From Paenibacillus aurantius (lineage in GTDB: Bacteria > Bacillota > Bacilli > Paenibacillales > NBRC-103111): a stretch of 64,000 nt of DNA. Location: NCBI RefSeq assembly GCF_032268605.1, contig NZ_CP130318.1, positions 372,001 through 436,000 of the forward strand, in the 5' to 3' direction. Positions 1 to 8,325 of the stretch are shown piece by piece (within the stretch, counting starts at the first letter, position 1; every line of letters starts with the position of its first letter). Made by a program: the position numbers and the translations under genes. The notes under the pieces are model-generated. The model did not search any database. It saw only the letters and a list, made by a program, of their open reading frames with translations, and had not been told where the DNA came from.

Positions 1-736
1 CGATGACGGGGAAGGGAAGCTGGGTGCTGTTTTCCTGCCCGTAAATAAACAGCGGCATGTAGACAAAGTACAGGTTGAACAGCATGACAACCCCCCAGGC
101 GCCGTAGAACCATTTGGTTTTGATTGGGGCGGCTGCGGGAAAGAGGCCGATCAAGGTAAACCCCATAAAGGTGCCAAAGCCCGTATAGGTATCCGGCCTG
201 CGGATAAACGAGAAGCTGGGATCCCAGGCGGGGGCCGCGTTGTGAAGCTGAAAGTTCGGAATGCAGCCCAGCAGGGACAGAAGGACGACCGGTATGCAAA
301 TGAAAGCCACCAAGGTGCCAGCCCGGAGGATCACTCCCATTCCCTTAAGACTCGCATAGAGCGGAATGGAGATAAACGGAAAGACAAGCGCCCAGATGGG
401 GGTGTCGGGAAGGAAGACAATGGTGATGAGCTCGGCAAAGGAGCGGGTCAGGTTGGAAAAGGCGATCAGCAAATACAGGCCGAACGGAACGAGAACCAGC
501 CAAGTCCATCCGGCCCCCCGGTTCGAGAGAATATCGATCATGTCCTGATTCGGAAACACGCGGAGTCCCTTAAGCAGAATCCACATGAAAAAGAGCTCCA
601 CCAGGCTCCCGAACAGCACCACCTCCCAATGGGCCTGTTGGGTGCTCCGCAGGATAAACTCGGGATACACAAAGACCGAAAGGCTGAAATGAATGCACAT
701 AAAGGCAAGAACGGCCGACAGGGAACGGTTAGCCAT
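1..736 (-). CDS. Spore germination permease, GerAB/GerKB family (partial)
   Basis: This is the integral-membrane B subunit of a GerA-type nutrient germinant receptor, which sits in the spore inner membrane and triggers germination with the A and C subunits. About 245 codons are visible; the C-terminus lies beyond the left edge. The protein starts MANRSLSAVLAF and is a run of hydrophobic helices with short loops, as in the APC-superfamily spore germination permeases. The start overlaps the end of the A-subunit gene by 8 nt, and the ribosome site AAGGAGGAGG is embedded in the KKEEA codons of that gene, so translation is probably coupled. The C subunit would be expected just beyond the edge, which cannot be checked here. 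The family call is firm; the germinant is unknown. Confidence 0.88.
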   Translation of the reverse strand, partial: MANRSLSAVLAFMCIHFSLSVFVYPEFILRSTQQAHWEVVLFGSLVELFFMWILLKGLRVFPNQDMIDILSNRGAGWTWLVLVPFGLYLLIAFSNLTRSFAELITIVFLPDTPIWALVFPFISIPLYASLKGMGVILRAGTLVAFICIPVVLLSLLGCIPNFQLHNAAPAWDPSFSFIRRPDTYTGFGTFMGFTLIGLFPAAAPIKTKWFYGAWGVVMLFNLYFVYMPLFIYGQENSTQLPFPVI

Positions 737-2051
737 CGGAAGCCTCCTCCTTCTTCCATAAGCTCACAAAGGGAATGCCGTAAAACGATACCTGGCTCAT
801 ATAGAAGCCAAGCACAAACAGCCCGGCAAAGATGCCGAAAATTCCATAGATGCCGGCAAAGAGCAGAAGGAAGTACTTCAGCAGCCTGAGGGTGAAGGAC
901 GTCTGAACGGAGATCACGACAAAGTTGGCTATGGTGGAGGCCGCGACTACAATAATCAGGAGGTTGCTGACCAGGCGGGCTTCTACCAGCGCTTGGCCGA
1001 CAATGATCCCTCCGACCATCGTAATGGCCGGTCCGATGCTTTTCGGGAGCCTTAAGCTGGCTTCCAGGATAAGCTCTACAATAAGCAGGACGAACAGCAT
1101 TTCCACCATGGCCGGATAAGGAACGCCTAATCGGCTTTCGGCGACGGAAAGAGCAAGCTGAACACGTAGCAAATCCGGGTTAACGGAGATAAGGGCGACG
1201 TAAAGCCCAGGCAGGGCAATGGCTAAGAAGAAGGCCAAGATCCGGAGGATGCGCATAAAAATCAGAACCAGATAAGGAAATTCCCGGTCCGTGGCCAGAA
1301 AGAAGCTGTCCGTCCACAGCTTGGGCAGAACAAGGGCGAAGGGAAGTCCGCTTAGCAGAAGGACCACCCGGCCTTGTTTAAGATAGTAGACCGCCTGGGC
1401 CGGAAGCTCCGTGGTTAAGGCGGTGGGAATGAGACTCCACGATCTTCCCCCCATCAGAATGAAGAATTCCTGAAGGCATCCGAATTCCTGATCACGGATC
1501 TGGGTGAGCTGATCCCTGACCTTGCGGAGAAGGGAGCGATGGACCCTGCCTTCGAGGTAGAATAGAGAGATTTCATGAACCTGAACCGAGCCGACCGAGA
1601 ACGATTCGTGCTGGAGAAAACGGGAGTTCATGCGGCTGCGCAAAATCCCGATGTTAACGTCCAGGGATTCGTTGAAGGCATCGAGAGGTCCCAGGACAAC
1701 GGACTCGTTGGCCGATTCCTCCACTCCCCGGTAGATCTTCCGGGATACAGGCGGGACAGCCATCCCCTCGCCTCCGTCTTCCGGTACGATGAGAAGCTTG
1801 CCTTTTGCAAGGGCCAGGAAAGCCTCGGGAAGGGTGGGGATTCGTTCTCCGCCTAAGCGAAGGGACAGCCCGGCCATCCCTTCCGGACAAGCGGAAGCCA
1901 TCTCCTGAAGCTGGAAAAGTGTTTGCGGCATATCGACAAGCGAACGGAAGCCTCCCACATAGACCGAAACGGAGCCCAGCTTCATGGGAAACAGGGTAAA
2001 GTCGCTTTGCTGCTCTTTCACTTGTTGGAGTTCCTGCAGCCATTCTTTCAT
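729..2051 (-). CDS. Spore germination protein, GerA/GerKA family
   Basis: This is the A subunit of a GerA-type germinant receptor, 440 aa, slightly shorter than the usual 480-500. The N-terminal half is soluble. The C-terminal half carries the membrane helices, with the family-typical segment from about residue 333 (LRLPKSIGPAITMVGG followed by GQALVEARLVS). A GGGAGGTGA ribosome site lies 7 nt before the ATG. It is first in the visible operon and overlaps the permease gene by 8 nt. Only the A and B genes of the expected A-B-C set fall in the window. Spore-specific expression is expected for the family, and a possible sigma-G-like promoter is listed separately. Confidence 0.92.
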   Translation of the reverse strand: MKEWLQELQQVKEQQSDFTLFPMKLGSVSVYVGGFRSLVDMPQTLFQLQEMASACPEGMAGLSLRLGGERIPTLPEAFLALAKGKLLIVPEDGGEGMAVPPVSRKIYRGVEESANESVVLGPLDAFNESLDVNIGILRSRMNSRFLQHESFSVGSVQVHEISLFYLEGRVHRSLLRKVRDQLTQIRDQEFGCLQEFFILMGGRSWSLIPTALTTELPAQAVYYLKQGRVVLLLSGLPFALVLPKLWTDSFFLATDREFPYLVLIFMRILRILAFFLAIALPGLYVALISVNPDLLRVQLALSVAESRLGVPYPAMVEMLFVLLIVELILEASLRLPKSIGPAITMVGGIIVGQALVEARLVSNLLIIVVAASTIANFVVISVQTSFTLRLLKYFLLLFAGIYGIFGIFAGLFVLGFYMSQVSFYGIPFVSLWKKEEASDG

Positions 2052-2096
2052 AGAAGGGTCACCTCCCGGGTAGTGTTCACTTTTTCCAAGACAGGT

Positions 2097-2126
2097 TATT
2101 CATAGAAATCCCCATCCCTATATTCA
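2097..2126 (-). promoter_or_regulatory. Weak candidate sigma-G/F promoter for the germination operon
   Basis: Reading the minus strand, TGAATA (2126-2121) is followed after 17 nt by ATGAATA (2103-2097). The -35 matches the forespore sigma-G element well; the -10 is only partly like CATNNTA. Position and gene content suggest forespore expression, but this is inference. Confidence 0.35.
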
Positions 2127-2150
2127 AAGTCAGAAGGGATATGGTATACT
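2123..2150 (+). promoter_or_regulatory. Candidate sigma-A promoter for the isomerase-like gene
   Basis: TTCAAA (2123-2128) and TATACT (2145-2150) are spaced by 16 nt, about 55 nt upstream of the chosen ATG. The -10 is strong and the -35 moderate. The region is shared with the divergent germination operon. Confidence 0.5.
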
Positions 2151-2204
2151 AAAATCATCTTTTGGAACACGTGTGCATAATCCATCCGTATGGGAGGCTT
2201 ACCG

Positions 2205-3074
2205 ATGAAATTATCCGTTTTCACCGTCGTAACCCCAGATTTAAGCCCAGAAGAACTGGCCGCCGCCGCTAAGGATGCGGGCCTCGATGGAATCGAATGG
2301 AGGTACAAGGAAATCCCGGCTGACGCCGCGGAGGAAGCCCCGTCTTTTTGGCGCCGGAATCTGTGCTCGATTGATCCGTCTTCCTCGGAGGAGGAACTGG
2401 AACGCTTTGTCCGGTTAGCTCAAGCCAACGGTCTTGAAAATGTAAGCGTTACCCCCTATCTGACACCGGGGGACCTGGAAGCTACAGAACGGGTGATGCA
2501 GGCGGCCAAGAAGCTCGGAGCGGGCATGATCCGGGTAGGGGTCCCGGGCTACAACGGCAAAGAGAACTACAACGACCTGTTCGACAAGGAGGTCCGCTAC
2601 CTGGAAGGGGTGCAGGAGCTCTCCCGCCGGTACGGCATCAAGGGAGTGGTGGAAACCCATCACGTCACAATCTGTCCGAGCGCGGGCTTAACCCACCGGC
2701 TCGTCAGCCGGTTCGATCCCGAGCACATCGGGGTGCTTTTTGATCCGGGCAACATGGTCCACGAAGGCTTTGAGAACTTCCGGATGGGGCTTGAGCTGCT
2801 CGGCCCTTACCTTGCCCACGTGCATTTCAAGAATGCCGCCTGGGTGAAGGGAGAGGAGCGGGAGGACGGATCGATCGCCTGGAAGAGCCAGTGGGCGCCC
2901 ATGACAGGAGGAATTGTCAACTGGAAGCAGGTGCTCCGCGATTTGAAGGACCTGGGCTACGACGGATACATCGGCCTTGAGGATTTCAGCGGCCAGTTTG
3001 AGAGCCGCGAGCTGCTTAGCCAGTTTGGGCGAACGGTAAGGGTTATGCTGGAAGAGGTGGAGGCGGGCCGCTAA
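2205..3074 (+). CDS. Sugar phosphate isomerase/epimerase family protein (TIM barrel)
   Basis: A 289-aa member of the xylose-isomerase-like TIM-barrel superfamily, whose members isomerise or epimerise sugars and inositols using a divalent metal. Likely metal ligands appear in order in VETHH, VLFDPGNM, HVHFKN and GLEDF. I chose the ATG at 2205 (MKLSVF) over 2190 because GGGAGG ends 7 nt upstream of it. The gene is monocistronic, divergent from the germination operon, and followed by a strong terminator. Substrate cannot be told from sequence. It differs clearly from the second isomerase-like gene near 6.2-7.1 kb. Confidence 0.85.
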   Translation: MKLSVFTVVTPDLSPEELAAAAKDAGLDGIEWRYKEIPADAAEEAPSFWRRNLCSIDPSSSEEELERFVRLAQANGLENVSVTPYLTPGDLEATERVMQAAKKLGAGMIRVGVPGYNGKENYNDLFDKEVRYLEGVQELSRRYGIKGVVETHHVTICPSAGLTHRLVSRFDPEHIGVLFDPGNMVHEGFENFRMGLELLGPYLAHVHFKNAAWVKGEEREDGSIAWKSQWAPMTGGIVNWKQVLRDLKDLGYDGYIGLEDFSGQFESRELLSQFGRTVRVMLEEVEAGR

Positions 3075-3127
3075 TCCGTATCCGAATGCGGCCGCAGCCG
3101 ATCGACCGTAAGAATAAGATGAACAGG

Positions 3128-3164
3128 AAAAGACCAGCCGGATGGATAAGCGGCTGGTCTTTTT
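3128..3164 (+). terminator. Rho-independent terminator
   Basis: AAAGACCAGCCG pairs with CGGCTGGTCTTT across a 10-nt loop and runs into a T-rich tail. It ends the isomerase-like transcription unit. Confidence 0.9.
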
Positions 3165-3286
3165 GCGTTGACGGGTCGGGTGCTCACCGGATTATTAAGA
3201 AAATCTTATGGTTTGGGACCGATTTTATTAAGCTTCCCCTAGTAGAATAAGAGAATCGTAAAAACGAACGCACGGGGGAAGACAGG

Positions 3287-4186
3287 ATGAAGAAGCTTTT
3301 GGTGCTTGGGGTTGTGCTTGCTTTTCTTGGCTATTACAAATGGTCGTCCCTGGCGGAGATGAATGCGAAGGCTCCCGAGGTGGAGGCTCGTTCGGCCGTG
3401 CTCATGGACGCGGCGACGGGCCGCATCTATTATGAAGCGAATGCCAATGCCTCCATGCCCCCGGCCAGCATGTCCAAGATGATGACTGAGCTGGTGGTGC
3501 TCGATGAGCTCGCCGGCGGCCAGCATAAATGGGAGGAGAAGGTCCGGCTGAGCCGGTATGCTGCGGAAGTCACGGGCTCGAAGATCGGCTTGAAGGCCGG
3601 GGATGCGCTTTCGGTCCGCGACCTCTTCGATGCCATGGTGGTTCATTCGGCGAACGATGCCGCCATCGCCTTGGCTGAGCATTTTGCCGGGACGGAGGCA
3701 AAATTCGCCGATCGGATGAACGCCAAGGCGAAGGCGATCGGGCTTTCCTCCGGGACGCGGTTTGTCAACGCCACGGGCTTGATGAGGCGTGACCTACCCG
3801 ATCAGGCCAAGGTGCTGACGGGGGAGACGCAGATGACCGCGAAGGATACGGCGAAGCTGGCGGCTTACCTCATCCGTACCTATCCGGAAATTTTGAAGGT
3901 CACGAGAATCAACGAGCTGGAGCTCTCGCAGATGAACATCCGCCTGCATACGACCAATCTCATGCTCGAAGGCGAGAAGTACGCGTTCTCCGGCAATGAC
4001 GGCCTGAAAACGGGCTACACGGAGGAAGCCGGCTACTGCTTTACGGCAACAAGCGAGAAAAACGGCCGCCGGCTGATCAGCGTGGTGATGGGGACCACTT
4101 CGCCCGATGCCCGGTTCACGGAGTCCGAGAAGCTGCTTCATTACGGCTTCAGCCGGAAGGACGGCAAGCAGGGGCTTGCTGAATAG
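3287..4186 (+). CDS. D-alanyl-D-alanine carboxypeptidase (peptidase S11, DacF/DacA type)
   Basis: A penicillin-binding D,D-carboxypeptidase that trims the terminal D-Ala from peptidoglycan stem peptides outside the membrane. All three active-site motifs are present: SMSK (61-64), SAN (121-123) and KTG (241-243). An N-terminal hydrophobic segment (about 3-20) serves as signal or anchor. At 299 aa it lacks the C-terminal PBP5_C domain and amphipathic tail of full-length DacA/DacF, as in other short S11 proteins of bacilli. A sporulation role in cortex or germ-cell wall is possible given the neighbours but is not shown. It stands alone between terminators. Confidence 0.92.
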   Translation: MKKLLVLGVVLAFLGYYKWSSLAEMNAKAPEVEARSAVLMDAATGRIYYEANANASMPPASMSKMMTELVVLDELAGGQHKWEEKVRLSRYAAEVTGSKIGLKAGDALSVRDLFDAMVVHSANDAAIALAEHFAGTEAKFADRMNAKAKAIGLSSGTRFVNATGLMRRDLPDQAKVLTGETQMTAKDTAKLAAYLIRTYPEILKVTRINELELSQMNIRLHTTNLMLEGEKYAFSGNDGLKTGYTEEAGYCFTATSEKNGRRLISVVMGTTSPDARFTESEKLLHYGFSRKDGKQGLAE

Positions 4187-4251
4187 GCGGGGAGTCCGAA
4201 ACGGGAACAACACTCACGGATGAGGCACCGGCCACTGTACAGCAGCGCATT

Positions 4252-4297
4252 AAAGACCAGTCCCGCCGCCTGCAGCGGCAGCGGAACTGGTCTTTTT
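4252..4297 (+). terminator. Rho-independent terminator
   Basis: AAAGACCAG and CTGGTCTTTTT form the outer stem around a GC-rich inner hairpin, about 65 nt after the carboxypeptidase stop. Confidence 0.85.
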
Positions 4298-4327
4298 CGG
4301 GTCGGGACGATTTGGCACGCGGTGCGT

Positions 4328-4687
4328 TCAATCCAGGGGCTCCGTGTCCGAAGCGTTCCACGTATGCTCCCTCATCATGCGGACATGCAGGAAGAATTCG
4401 AACATCCCCAGAACGACGGCTATGACGAAGATCTCCAGGAAGGACAAGGACCATCCGGCATAGGCGCCGACCGCCCAGAAGAATACGAAAGCGAGAACGG
4501 CATCGGCTGCCGCGGCCGCCGCATTAGAGGTCCGGCGGAGCAGGTACTGGTCTCCCACCGTATACGCGAGCGCCGATAGAATAACAGACATGAACAAGGA
4601 AGCCAGAAACGAAGCATCGGAGAAGATCATCAGCAGGGCAATGACAATGATTCCGTTTCCTGCCAGCTTAAGCATCAGATTGCTCAG
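4328..4687 (-). CDS. DUF2512 (YndM-like) small membrane protein
   Basis: An approximately 119-aa protein with four predicted membrane helices, matching the DUF2512/YndM family of spore-forming Bacillales; function unknown. Key visible parts are the repeated hydrophobic segments, GDQYLLRR in the middle, and a C-terminal polar end after FEFFLHVRMM. The first in-frame ATG (4675) lies 19 nt from the only good ribosome site (AGGAGG, 4700-4695). An in-frame CTG at 4687 sits at 7 nt, so I start there with reservation; from the ATG the protein would be 115 aa. The gene follows the SASP terminator on the same strand and is monocistronic. Confidence 0.7.
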   Translation of the reverse strand: MSNLMLKLAGNGIIVIALLMIFSDASFLASLFMSVILSALAYTVGDQYLLRRTSNAAAAAADAVLAFVFFWAVGAYAGWSLSFLEIFVIAVVLGMFEFFLHVRMMREHTWNASDTEPLD

Positions 4688-4755
4688 GGGGCTTCCTCCT
4701 TTCCATAAAGGAAACGGCCGCAGCTCATTAAGGCTGCCGCGGTTACCGGGATGTC

Positions 4756-4793
4756 TAAAAAGAAGAAAGCAGCTTAACGAGCCGGCTGCTTTC
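4756..4793 (-). terminator. Rho-independent terminator of the SASP gene
   Basis: Reading the minus strand, GAAAGCAGC and GCTGCTTTC form a 9-bp stem followed by TTCTTTTT. It lies about 75 nt after the SASP stop codon. Confidence 0.8.
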
Positions 4794-4868
4794 CTCTGGG
4801 TTCCATCATGTATGGTGGGGCTGGTAAGCTATGTGCCGGTAGTCTCTCAGCCGTAAGGCTGGGACTTC

Positions 4869-5096
4869 CTAGAAACGTTGACCGAATTGGCCGGCCAGCT
4901 GCTGCTCGGCGATTTCCACCAGACGGCGGGTAATGTGTCCCCCGATAGCTCCGGTGTCGCGAGTTGCCATGTTTCCGTAGTAGCCGTCTTGAGGAATTTG
5001 AATACCCAAGGATTGGGCTACTTCATACTTCATTTGCTCCAAAGATTGTCTGGCTTGTGGTACGACCAGAACGTTGCTGGATTGTCCGCTTCCCAT
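4869..5096 (-). CDS. Alpha/beta-type small acid-soluble spore protein (SASP)
   Basis: A 75-aa DNA-binding protein that coats spore DNA and protects it from UV and heat, then is cleaved by the GPR protease at germination. Conserved family segments are visible: LEQMKYEVAQSLGI around residues 20-32, with the E-V bond at 25-26 as the expected GPR site, then GNMATRDTGAIGGHITRRLV at 41-60. The correct ATG (5096) has GGAGGTGA about 7-8 nt upstream, although the frame stays open much further upstream. It is monocistronic with a candidate sigma-G promoter. Confidence 0.97.
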   Translation of the reverse strand: MGSGQSSNVLVVPQARQSLEQMKYEVAQSLGIQIPQDGYYGNMATRDTGAIGGHITRRLVEIAEQQLAGQFGQRF

Positions 5097-5122
5097 AGTT
5101 GTCACCTCCAATGTGATGAGGT

Positions 5123-5152
5123 TATTATTCGCCGATGGGAAAGGATTATGCA
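5123..5152 (-). promoter_or_regulatory. Candidate sigma-G promoter of the SASP gene
   Basis: On the minus strand TGCATA (5152-5147) is followed after 17 nt by AATAATA (5129-5123). This fits the forespore sigma-G pattern TGNATA-N17/18-CATNNTA except at the first -10 base. Position, about 30 nt before the SASP start, supports it. Confidence 0.55.
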
Positions 5153-5184
5153 TCCAATTCAGAAAAATTTTTGAGGGGGCCGGA

Positions 5185-6207
5185 TCAGCGGCGCAGAAGA
5201 ACCTTTTGGCCCGTCCGGGCGCTTTCCCGGGCACCGAACACCATGGCCATGCTGTGCAGGTTATCCGTGCAGACCGTTTCGGCGGGCCGTCCTTCGAGCA
5301 GGGCGGCGAACATTTCGTCGAGGCAGCCCTTGTGGCCCTCGCGGCCTTCCCAGGTGAAGGGAGCCTCGAACCGTTCCAGCCCACTCGTGAACGAGCCATC
5401 CGGGCGGGGCTTCACGATTTCGGCATAGGGAGCGGCACCATCCCAGATGGCGGTGCCTTTGCTCCCCACGGCTCTCCAGGAGGCCTCCCAGGAGGTGGGA
5501 GCCCCTTCCGCGCACCAGGAACCATTGTACGTGAACACCGTTCCGTTCGCGAACTCGAAGATACAGGCCGCCGCCGCGTTCCCCGCATACCACGACCCGG
5601 GAGGGTTGAATTCGTGGCAGTACACCGAAACCGGGTCCGATCCGATAATCAGGCGGGCCTGGTCGAAGGTGTGAATCGACATGTCGAGAAGAAGCGGGCT
5701 TTCCATCGCTTCGCGGAACCCTCCGAAATGCGGCCCGAGGAAGAAGTTCGCCGTGACGAAGCCGGTCTGGCCGATGACGCCTCCCGCGACGAGCTCCCGG
5801 TATGCCCGAATTTCCTTCAGGTAGCGGCGGTTCTGCATCACCGCGTACATCCGCCCGGCCCGCCCGGCTTCCCTTGCCATGTCCTCGGCATCCTCCATCG
5901 ACTCGGCCATCGGCTTCTCGCCCAGCACATCGCATCCGGCCCGGAGGGATGCGGTGGTGATGTTTTTATGAGCGGCCGGAATCGTCACGTCGAACACCAG
6001 ATTGGCGCCCGTCTGCCGGATCGCCTCCTCGACATCGGAGAACCAGGGGCAGGTCAGCCCATGGCGCTCCGCCATAGCACGGGCCGAGGCCTCCTGCAGA
6101 TCCACCAGCGCCACAAGCTCCGCATCCTCACGGGCAAGGGCGTATTCCACCCAAGTGTTGGCCATGCCTCCGCAGCCAGCCTGAATGATTCGGAATGGTT
6201 TGGTCAT
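5185..6207 (-). CDS. Gfo/Idh/MocA family oxidoreductase
   Basis: A 340-aa NAD(P)-dependent sugar or polyol dehydrogenase-like protein. The N-terminal Rossmann fold begins IIQAGCGGMANTW (nucleotide-binding glycine motif), and the conserved LGEKPMAESME segment supplies the catalytic-lysine EKP motif. The C-terminal half is the usual alpha/beta substrate domain. It lies 18 nt downstream of a sugar isomerase-like gene in the same direction, so the two probably act in one sugar or inositol-like pathway. Both are divergent from an AraC regulator. The exact substrate is not predictable. Confidence 0.9.
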   Translation of the reverse strand: MTKPFRIIQAGCGGMANTWVEYALAREDAELVALVDLQEASARAMAERHGLTCPWFSDVEEAIRQTGANLVFDVTIPAAHKNITTASLRAGCDVLGEKPMAESMEDAEDMAREAGRAGRMYAVMQNRRYLKEIRAYRELVAGGVIGQTGFVTANFFLGPHFGGFREAMESPLLLDMSIHTFDQARLIIGSDPVSVYCHEFNPPGSWYAGNAAAACIFEFANGTVFTYNGSWCAEGAPTSWEASWRAVGSKGTAIWDGAAPYAEIVKPRPDGSFTSGLERFEAPFTWEGREGHKGCLDEMFAALLEGRPAETVCTDNLHSMAMVFGARESARTGQKVLLRR

Positions 6208-6225
6208 GATAGTCTCCTCTCCTGT

Positions 6226-7110
6226 TTAGACGGGGTTTGGCACGAAGGAGCCCCCCCGGCACTGCTTAAGATAGGTCAGGCCGTGGACCTGGCCGGTCAT
6301 TTCCCAATCGCCCGCATAGACGGGATCGTGATAACCCTCAATGTCAATGGAGCCTTGGTACCCGTGCTGACGCAGAATGGAGATCACGTCGGTCCAATTC
6401 GTGTCCCCGAAGCCCGGCGTCCGGTGCCAGACATATTCCTTCGGCCCGCCGGTCCCATACTCCCGGACGATGTCCCAGGCGATGGTGGCGTCTTTGCCGT
6501 GAACATGAAAAATTTTGGGCATCCACTTGCGCAGCTGCGGAATCGGATCGATAAGGGTCACCATCTGGTGGCACGGCTCCCACTGAAGACCGAGGTTGGG
6601 CTCGGGAACGGCGTTGAACATCATTTCCCAAGCGGTGGGGTTGTGGGCGATGTTCCAGTCTCCTCTCGACCAGTCCCCGTCCATGCTGCAGTTTTCGAAG
6701 GCAAGCCTTACCCCGCCCGCCGCCGCCCGCCGGGACAGTTCTCCGAACACCTCCCGGAAACGGGGCAGGGACTCCTCGATCGGTCTACCGGGAATGCGCC
6801 CGGTAAACCCGGCGACCAGATCGGTGCCGAACAGCGGAGCATGATCGATGAGACGCTCCCAGCTCGCCAGGCTGTCGGCATTCCGGCCTTCGCCGGTCAG
6901 GGGATTCCCGAAAATCCCCAGGCAGGAGATGACCGTGCCGTGCTTCTCCATCAGCTCCCCGACCCGTTTGGCCAGCTCCGGAAGGTCGGTGTCTCCGGTT
7001 GTCTGCCAGAAGGTCAGGCTGAAGCTCTCGAACCCGTGGGGGGCGATCTGGGGAATGATGCGCACAGCGCTGTCCCCGGACACCAGCGTTCCGATGCGGA
7101 TGTTCTTCAA
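6226..7110 (-). CDS. Sugar phosphate isomerase/epimerase family protein
   Basis: A 294-aa TIM-barrel protein of the xylose-isomerase-like/AP-endonuclease-2 superfamily. Metal-binding elements are plausible in FENCSM, LQWEPCHQM, HVHGKDAT and DIEGYHDP. It is the first gene of a two-gene operon with the downstream Gfo/Idh/MocA oxidoreductase, a pairing common in catabolism of unusual sugars and inositol derivatives. GGAGGAAAT precedes the start. Expression is probably controlled by the divergently transcribed AraC-type regulator across the 114-bp gap. Confidence 0.88.
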   Translation of the reverse strand: MKNIRIGTLVSGDSAVRIIPQIAPHGFESFSLTFWQTTGDTDLPELAKRVGELMEKHGTVISCLGIFGNPLTGEGRNADSLASWERLIDHAPLFGTDLVAGFTGRIPGRPIEESLPRFREVFGELSRRAAAGGVRLAFENCSMDGDWSRGDWNIAHNPTAWEMMFNAVPEPNLGLQWEPCHQMVTLIDPIPQLRKWMPKIFHVHGKDATIAWDIVREYGTGGPKEYVWHRTPGFGDTNWTDVISILRQHGYQGSIDIEGYHDPVYAGDWEMTGQVHGLTYLKQCRGGSFVPNPV

Positions 7111-7224
7111 GTCGATTTCCTCCTCGAATGGTTATTGTATATAATGAATGTAACCGAAAAGACAGCTGTAATCTCTACAGGATCGTGCGATAAAGTTGCA
7201 CAATATTGCTCTCGGAGGTGCAAG

Positions 7225-8109
7225 GTGACGGCCCTGTCCGAACTGAAGGAGAACACCGAGCTGAAGGGGAGAACGTTCCCGATCAACGTCTTTCCGAACC
7301 GGCCTGTCGGGGAGCAGGCCTTGTATTTGCACTGGCATGAGCACCTGGAGATCATCTATATGCGAAGCGGCCAGGCCGTCTTCGACATCGGCGGCCGGAC
7401 CTATCCGGCGGAAGCCGGCGACCTGCTGTTCGTGAATTCCCGCGAGCTGCATTCCGGCTTCTCGGTGAACAATACACGGGTCGAATTTCACGCGATTGTC
7501 TTCAGCCCCTCTCTGCTCGGAAGCCAGGAGCCGGACCCGCTTCACGGCCAGTTCGTTCTGCCTTTTCTGGAAGGCAGCCGAAGGTTTCCGGGCCGGATCG
7601 GCCGCGGGGATAAGCTCTACCGGGCGTTCGCCGGTCCGGTGAAGGCGGTGCTCGCCGAATTCGAACGGCGGCAGCCGGGCTACGAGCTGGCGATCCGGGC
7701 CCAGCTTCATCTGCTGCTCGCCGCCGCGCTCCGGCACCAGACCGGACTTGGAGCTCCGGAAACGGGAGCACAAGGGCAGGAGCGGAAGCTTCAGCGGTTC
7801 GAGAAGCTTTTTCCTTACATCAAGGAGCACTACCCTTCCCGGATTTCCGTGGAGGAGGCCGCCTCCCTCGTCAGCATGAGCCCGTTTCACTTCTGCAAAA
7901 CGTTCAAGAAGCTTACTGGCCGCACCTTCGTGGAGTTCGTCAACCTTCACCGGGTGAACGAGGCGGAGAGGCTTCTCCGGGAAACGGGACTTACCGTTAC
8001 GGAGGTGGCCGAACGGGTGGGCTTCTGCAGCATTAATTATTTCGACCGCACGTTTAAGCAGTACAAGCATTACAACCCGTCGCGCTGCCGGCGCCAGGAG
8101 CGTGAATAG
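7225..8109 (+). CDS. AraC family transcriptional regulator (cupin sensor)
   Basis: A 294-aa regulator with an N-terminal cupin-like arabinose-binding fold (LHWHEHLEIIYMRSGQ near residues 33-48) and two C-terminal helix-turn-helix units (from about residue 195: ISVEEAASLVSMSPFHFCKT and VTEVAERVGFCSINYFDRTF). The frame is open for about 2 kb upstream but that part is antisense to the isomerase and oxidoreductase genes. The GTG at 7225, 5 nt after GGAGGT, gives the normal family length. It probably senses the sugar handled by the divergent operon. The esterase gene follows in the same direction after about 230 nt. Confidence 0.87.
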   Translation: MTALSELKENTELKGRTFPINVFPNRPVGEQALYLHWHEHLEIIYMRSGQAVFDIGGRTYPAEAGDLLFVNSRELHSGFSVNNTRVEFHAIVFSPSLLGSQEPDPLHGQFVLPFLEGSRRFPGRIGRGDKLYRAFAGPVKAVLAEFERRQPGYELAIRAQLHLLLAAALRHQTGLGAPETGAQGQERKLQRFEKLFPYIKEHYPSRISVEEAASLVSMSPFHFCKTFKKLTGRTFVEFVNLHRVNEAERLLRETGLTVTEVAERVGFCSINYFDRTFKQYKHYNPSRCRRQERE

Positions 8110-8325
8110 GCGCGGGAGCCGGAAGCCCCGGCTCGGTGGATCACCCGGCCGTTAAACGGAGCTTGGCGGGGACCTAGCTTTATCCGATAATCCGAAATCC
8201 AGGCCATGGCCGGTTCCTGCCGGAACACAGCTGAACGCCCTACAGAGGCGGAGGGACCGCCGGTCCCTTCCCGCCTTCGGGTTCTACTATCGCCATCCAA
8301 ATCCCAGCAAAAGAGGTAACCGATC

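Noticed and set aside
5074-7224. Open plus-strand frame of about 700 codons fused upstream of the AraC gene
   Set aside because: It is antisense to the well-recognised oxidoreductase and isomerase genes; only the part after GTG 7225 shows AraC features.
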